Positions 33,739 to 35,108 of a stretch of 35,108 nt of DNA are shown piece by piece. The stretch covers positions 1-35,108 of the forward strand of contig CALVPX010000048.1 of assembly GCA_944354265.1 (NCBI GenBank). The letters run 5' to 3'. The notes under the pieces were generated by a model. That model did no database searches. It saw only the letters and a program-made list of their open reading frames with translations, and was not told the origin of the DNA. This DNA comes from an uncultured Clostridia bacterium (GTDB lineage: Bacteria; Bacillota; Clostridia; Christensenellales; Borkfalkiaceae). Both the position numbers and the translations under genes were made by a program. The first letter of the stretch is position 1; every line of letters starts with the position of its first letter.

Positions 33739-33918
33739 ATGAGCAATCGACAGACAATCAGACCGCCGTAATCAAGCAAGCAAAACATCACGCAAACAGC
33801 AATCAACAGTAAAATTGAAAGCCTCTATTCGGCAAGCAAACGGGGAGCAAAATGGAGAGTATCTCTCCTTATCTTCGATAAGTATAGCTCACTATACTTA
33901 TTGCGCTTCGCTCCATAA
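33739..33918 (+). pseudogene. Small ORF before the relaxase, interrupted by a stop codon
   Basis: ATG 33739 has an excellent GGAGG at 33728-33732. The frame reads MSNRQTIRPP, then TAA (33769-33771), then continues open as SSKQNITQTAINSKIESLYSASKRGAKWRVSLLIFDKYSS to TAA at 33916-33918. A single CAA-to-TAA change would explain the stop. Small genes of this kind often precede mob genes in clostridial elements. The oriT-like inverted repeat lies within its 3' end. Confidence 0.38.
33879..33900 (-). other. oriT: Putative MobV oriT (RSA-type inverted repeat with nick site)
   Basis: A perfect 9-bp inverted repeat (TAAGTATAG / CTATACTTA) with a 4-nt loop is present. Read on the minus strand the core is AAGTATAGTGAGCTATACTT, nearly identical to the pMV158/pUB110-type origin AAGTATAGTGTGTTATACTTT, which MobV relaxases nick after the GTGTG. 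By analogy the nick would fall on the minus strand between 33888 and 33887. It lies about 85 bp before the mob gene, the usual place. With this strand the mob gene would enter the recipient last. Confidence 0.75.
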
Positions 33919-33983
33919 GTTCCGTTCGCCCTTGCAGGGGGCTTTTAACAGGAAAAATCAAAAATATTTCGGAGGAAACAGCC

Positions 33984-35051
33984 ATATCGTATTTAGTTTG
34001 TAACTTACAGAAAATATCAAATGAGAAAAAGGATAACGTGACGCCCATCGAGTTGGAAAACGAGCGCGACGAAAGCTACACGCCCGATAACCCGAACATC
34101 GACCTGTCGAGAACGCGAAGAAACTATCACACCGTTCATCGGTCGGAGCGTTACATGGATTACATCAACGGACGGATCGCAACGCTGCCCTTAAAACGGA
34201 AAGTTCGTAAAGACGCCGTACTCATGGGCGCGTTCGTCATCTCGTCGGACGGAGAATTTTTCAATCGGCTCATGCCGTCGCAGCAACGACGATTTTTTGA
34301 GGACGCGACGGACTACTTTGCCGAACGGTACGGGGAAGAAAATATTATCTCTGCGGTCGTCCACATGGACGAAACCACGCCGCATATGCACTTGAATCTC
34401 GTCCCCATCGTTGACCGCAGGTTATGCGCGAAAGAACTGTTCACGCCCAAAACCCTGCGGGAACTGCAATCGGACTTTTGGGAGAAGGTCGGGAAGAAAT
34501 GGGATTTAGAGCGCGGCACGCCGGGCAGCCAGGCAAAGCACAAGTCAGTAGCCGAGTATAAGGCGCAGAAGATTTTAGAAGATGCGCAGAGCAAGGCGAA
34601 AGACATTATCTCCGAGGCGGACGGCAAAGCGCAGGCGGCGAAATTACAGGCGGACAGCATTGTATCGCAGGCGGAACAAACAGCGGCGGAAACCAAACAA
34701 CAGGCACAAGAATATCTGAACGGCGTGATACAATCGGTGGAAGAAGAAAAAGCCAAACCCACGCCGAGGAAAAAGAAACAAGCCGAGGAAGAAATCCGAG
34801 TATTGCGCACGGAAAACGCCGCCCTGCGTCAGGCGAAAAGAATCGGAGATAAAGACCGCGCCGATCTGTTTGAGATGTATCAAGAATCGGAACGGGCGAA
34901 CAAAAGCAGAGAGAGCGTCTATAAAATGGTCAGCGACATACTCTCCGCCTATCCCGACGAGTTCAGAACGCTGTTGCATAAATCGAGGGAGAAGAAAACA
35001 ACGCCCTATTATAAAGAGAACAGCCACGGCTACGACCGCGGCGGCAAATAA
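33984..35051 (+). CDS. mobV: MobV/Pre-type plasmid mobilization relaxase
   Basis: The protein nicks oriT and leads DNA transfer of mobilizable elements. The metal-binding motif HMDETTPHMH begins near residue 127, with RKDAVLMGAFVISSDGEFF and AKHKSVAEYK as further family landmarks, then a long Glu/Lys/Ala-rich coiled coil (about 190-310). The conventional start would be GTG 34038, but the same frame upstream reads ISYLVCNLQKISNEKKDN, which fits the conserved MobV N-terminus. GGAGG at 33971-33975 points to the codon at 33984, which is ATA, so either a rare ATA start is used or the start codon is mutated. The motif-I position equivalent to catalytic His22 of MobM (HNER) reads ENER, with Glu25. 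At 355 residues (283 codons fewer than none are missing to the stop) the C-terminal coiled coil is shorter than in MobM (about 494). Confidence 0.85.
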   Translation: MSYLVCNLQKISNEKKDNVTPIELENERDESYTPDNPNIDLSRTRRNYHTVHRSERYMDYINGRIATLPLKRKVRKDAVLMGAFVISSDGEFFNRLMPSQQRRFFEDATDYFAERYGEENIISAVVHMDETTPHMHLNLVPIVDRRLCAKELFTPKTLRELQSDFWEKVGKKWDLERGTPGSQAKHKSVAEYKAQKILEDAQSKAKDIISEADGKAQAAKLQADSIVSQAEQTAAETKQQAQEYLNGVIQSVEEEKAKPTPRKKKQAEEEIRVLRTENAALRQAKRIGDKDRADLFEMYQESERANKSRESVYKMVSDILSAYPDEFRTLLHKSREKKTTPYYKENSHGYDRGGK

Positions 35052-35078
35052 AAACTGAATAAAGTTCTCCCTTTCCCG

Positions 35079-35107
35079 TTGACATTGCTCTCCGAAAGAA
35101 GTATAAT
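35079..35107 (+). promoter_or_regulatory. Consensus promoter reading out of the window
   Basis: TTGACA (35079-35084) and TATAAT (35102-35107) are exact with 17-bp spacing. They lie after the mob stop codon and would drive a gene beyond the right edge. Confidence 0.85.
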
Positions 35108-35108
35108 A

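Noticed and set aside
33609-33812. A TTG-started 67-codon frame upstream of mob.
   Set aside because: No ribosome-binding site fits the TTG, and another frame has a strong GGAGG with ATG at 33739, so the frame is probably fortuitous.

Overview
The window looks like chromosome from an uncultured, probably gut-associated Clostridia/Bacillota bacterium. The evidence is strong AGGAGG ribosome-binding sites with frequent GTG/TTG starts, consensus TTGACA/TATAAT promoters, many Cys-anchored lipoproteins, BspA-type leucine-rich repeats, Listeria-Bacteroides (InlB-type) repeats, a TnpX-type serine recombinase tail and a MobV relaxase. A Christensenellales/Borkfalkiaceae-like host would fit, but that is inference. 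Nothing in the window fixes the taxon.

Layout. 1-930: the last 51 codons of a serine recombinase, its terminator, a GC-rich foldable element, then an AT-rich leader region with three copies of an 11-bp repeat. 930-13173: three surface proteins, namely a 2652-residue subtilisin-like protease fused to leucine-rich repeats with a C-terminal membrane anchor, a translationally coupled InlB/LRR lipoprotein, and a smaller InlB-like lipoprotein. 13257-20809: a complete oligopeptide ABC importer (oppA-B-C-D-F) plus a small membrane protein. 20810-24382: two more lipoproteins, one carrying a thioredoxin-like CxxC domain. 24486-27192 (minus strand): a two-gene membrane redox unit, a NapH-type polyferredoxin fused to a TlpA thioredoxin domain and a polytopic protein ending in a CD1871A-like CxxC tail. 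27386-27853: a truncated cysteine desulfidase. 28022-30919: another large lipoprotein with its own consensus promoter and terminator. 30975-35108: a lower-GC accessory segment with two unknown minus-strand genes, a multi-hairpin structured RNA (possibly raiA type) behind a perfect promoter, a beta-propeller-like ORF, gene debris, and a MobV mobilization module with a recognizable oriT.

How it may work together (inference). The giant protease and LRR lipoproteins would bind and cut proteins or peptides outside the cell, and the Opp importer next door would take up the products. The polyferredoxin-TlpA fusion and CD1871A-tail protein could move electrons across the membrane to thiol-disulfide domains outside, with the thioredoxin-domain lipoprotein at 21035 as a plausible partner. 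The recombinase tail at the left and MobV/oriT at the right resemble parts of Tn4451-type mobilizable elements, so the window may lie beside or between such elements.

The most unusual items are the NapH-TlpA / CD1871A-tail redox pair with its lipoprotein partner, the structured RNA with a LexA-like box just upstream of its promoter, and the MobV relaxase whose predicted catalytic histidine is glutamate and whose best start codon is ATA.
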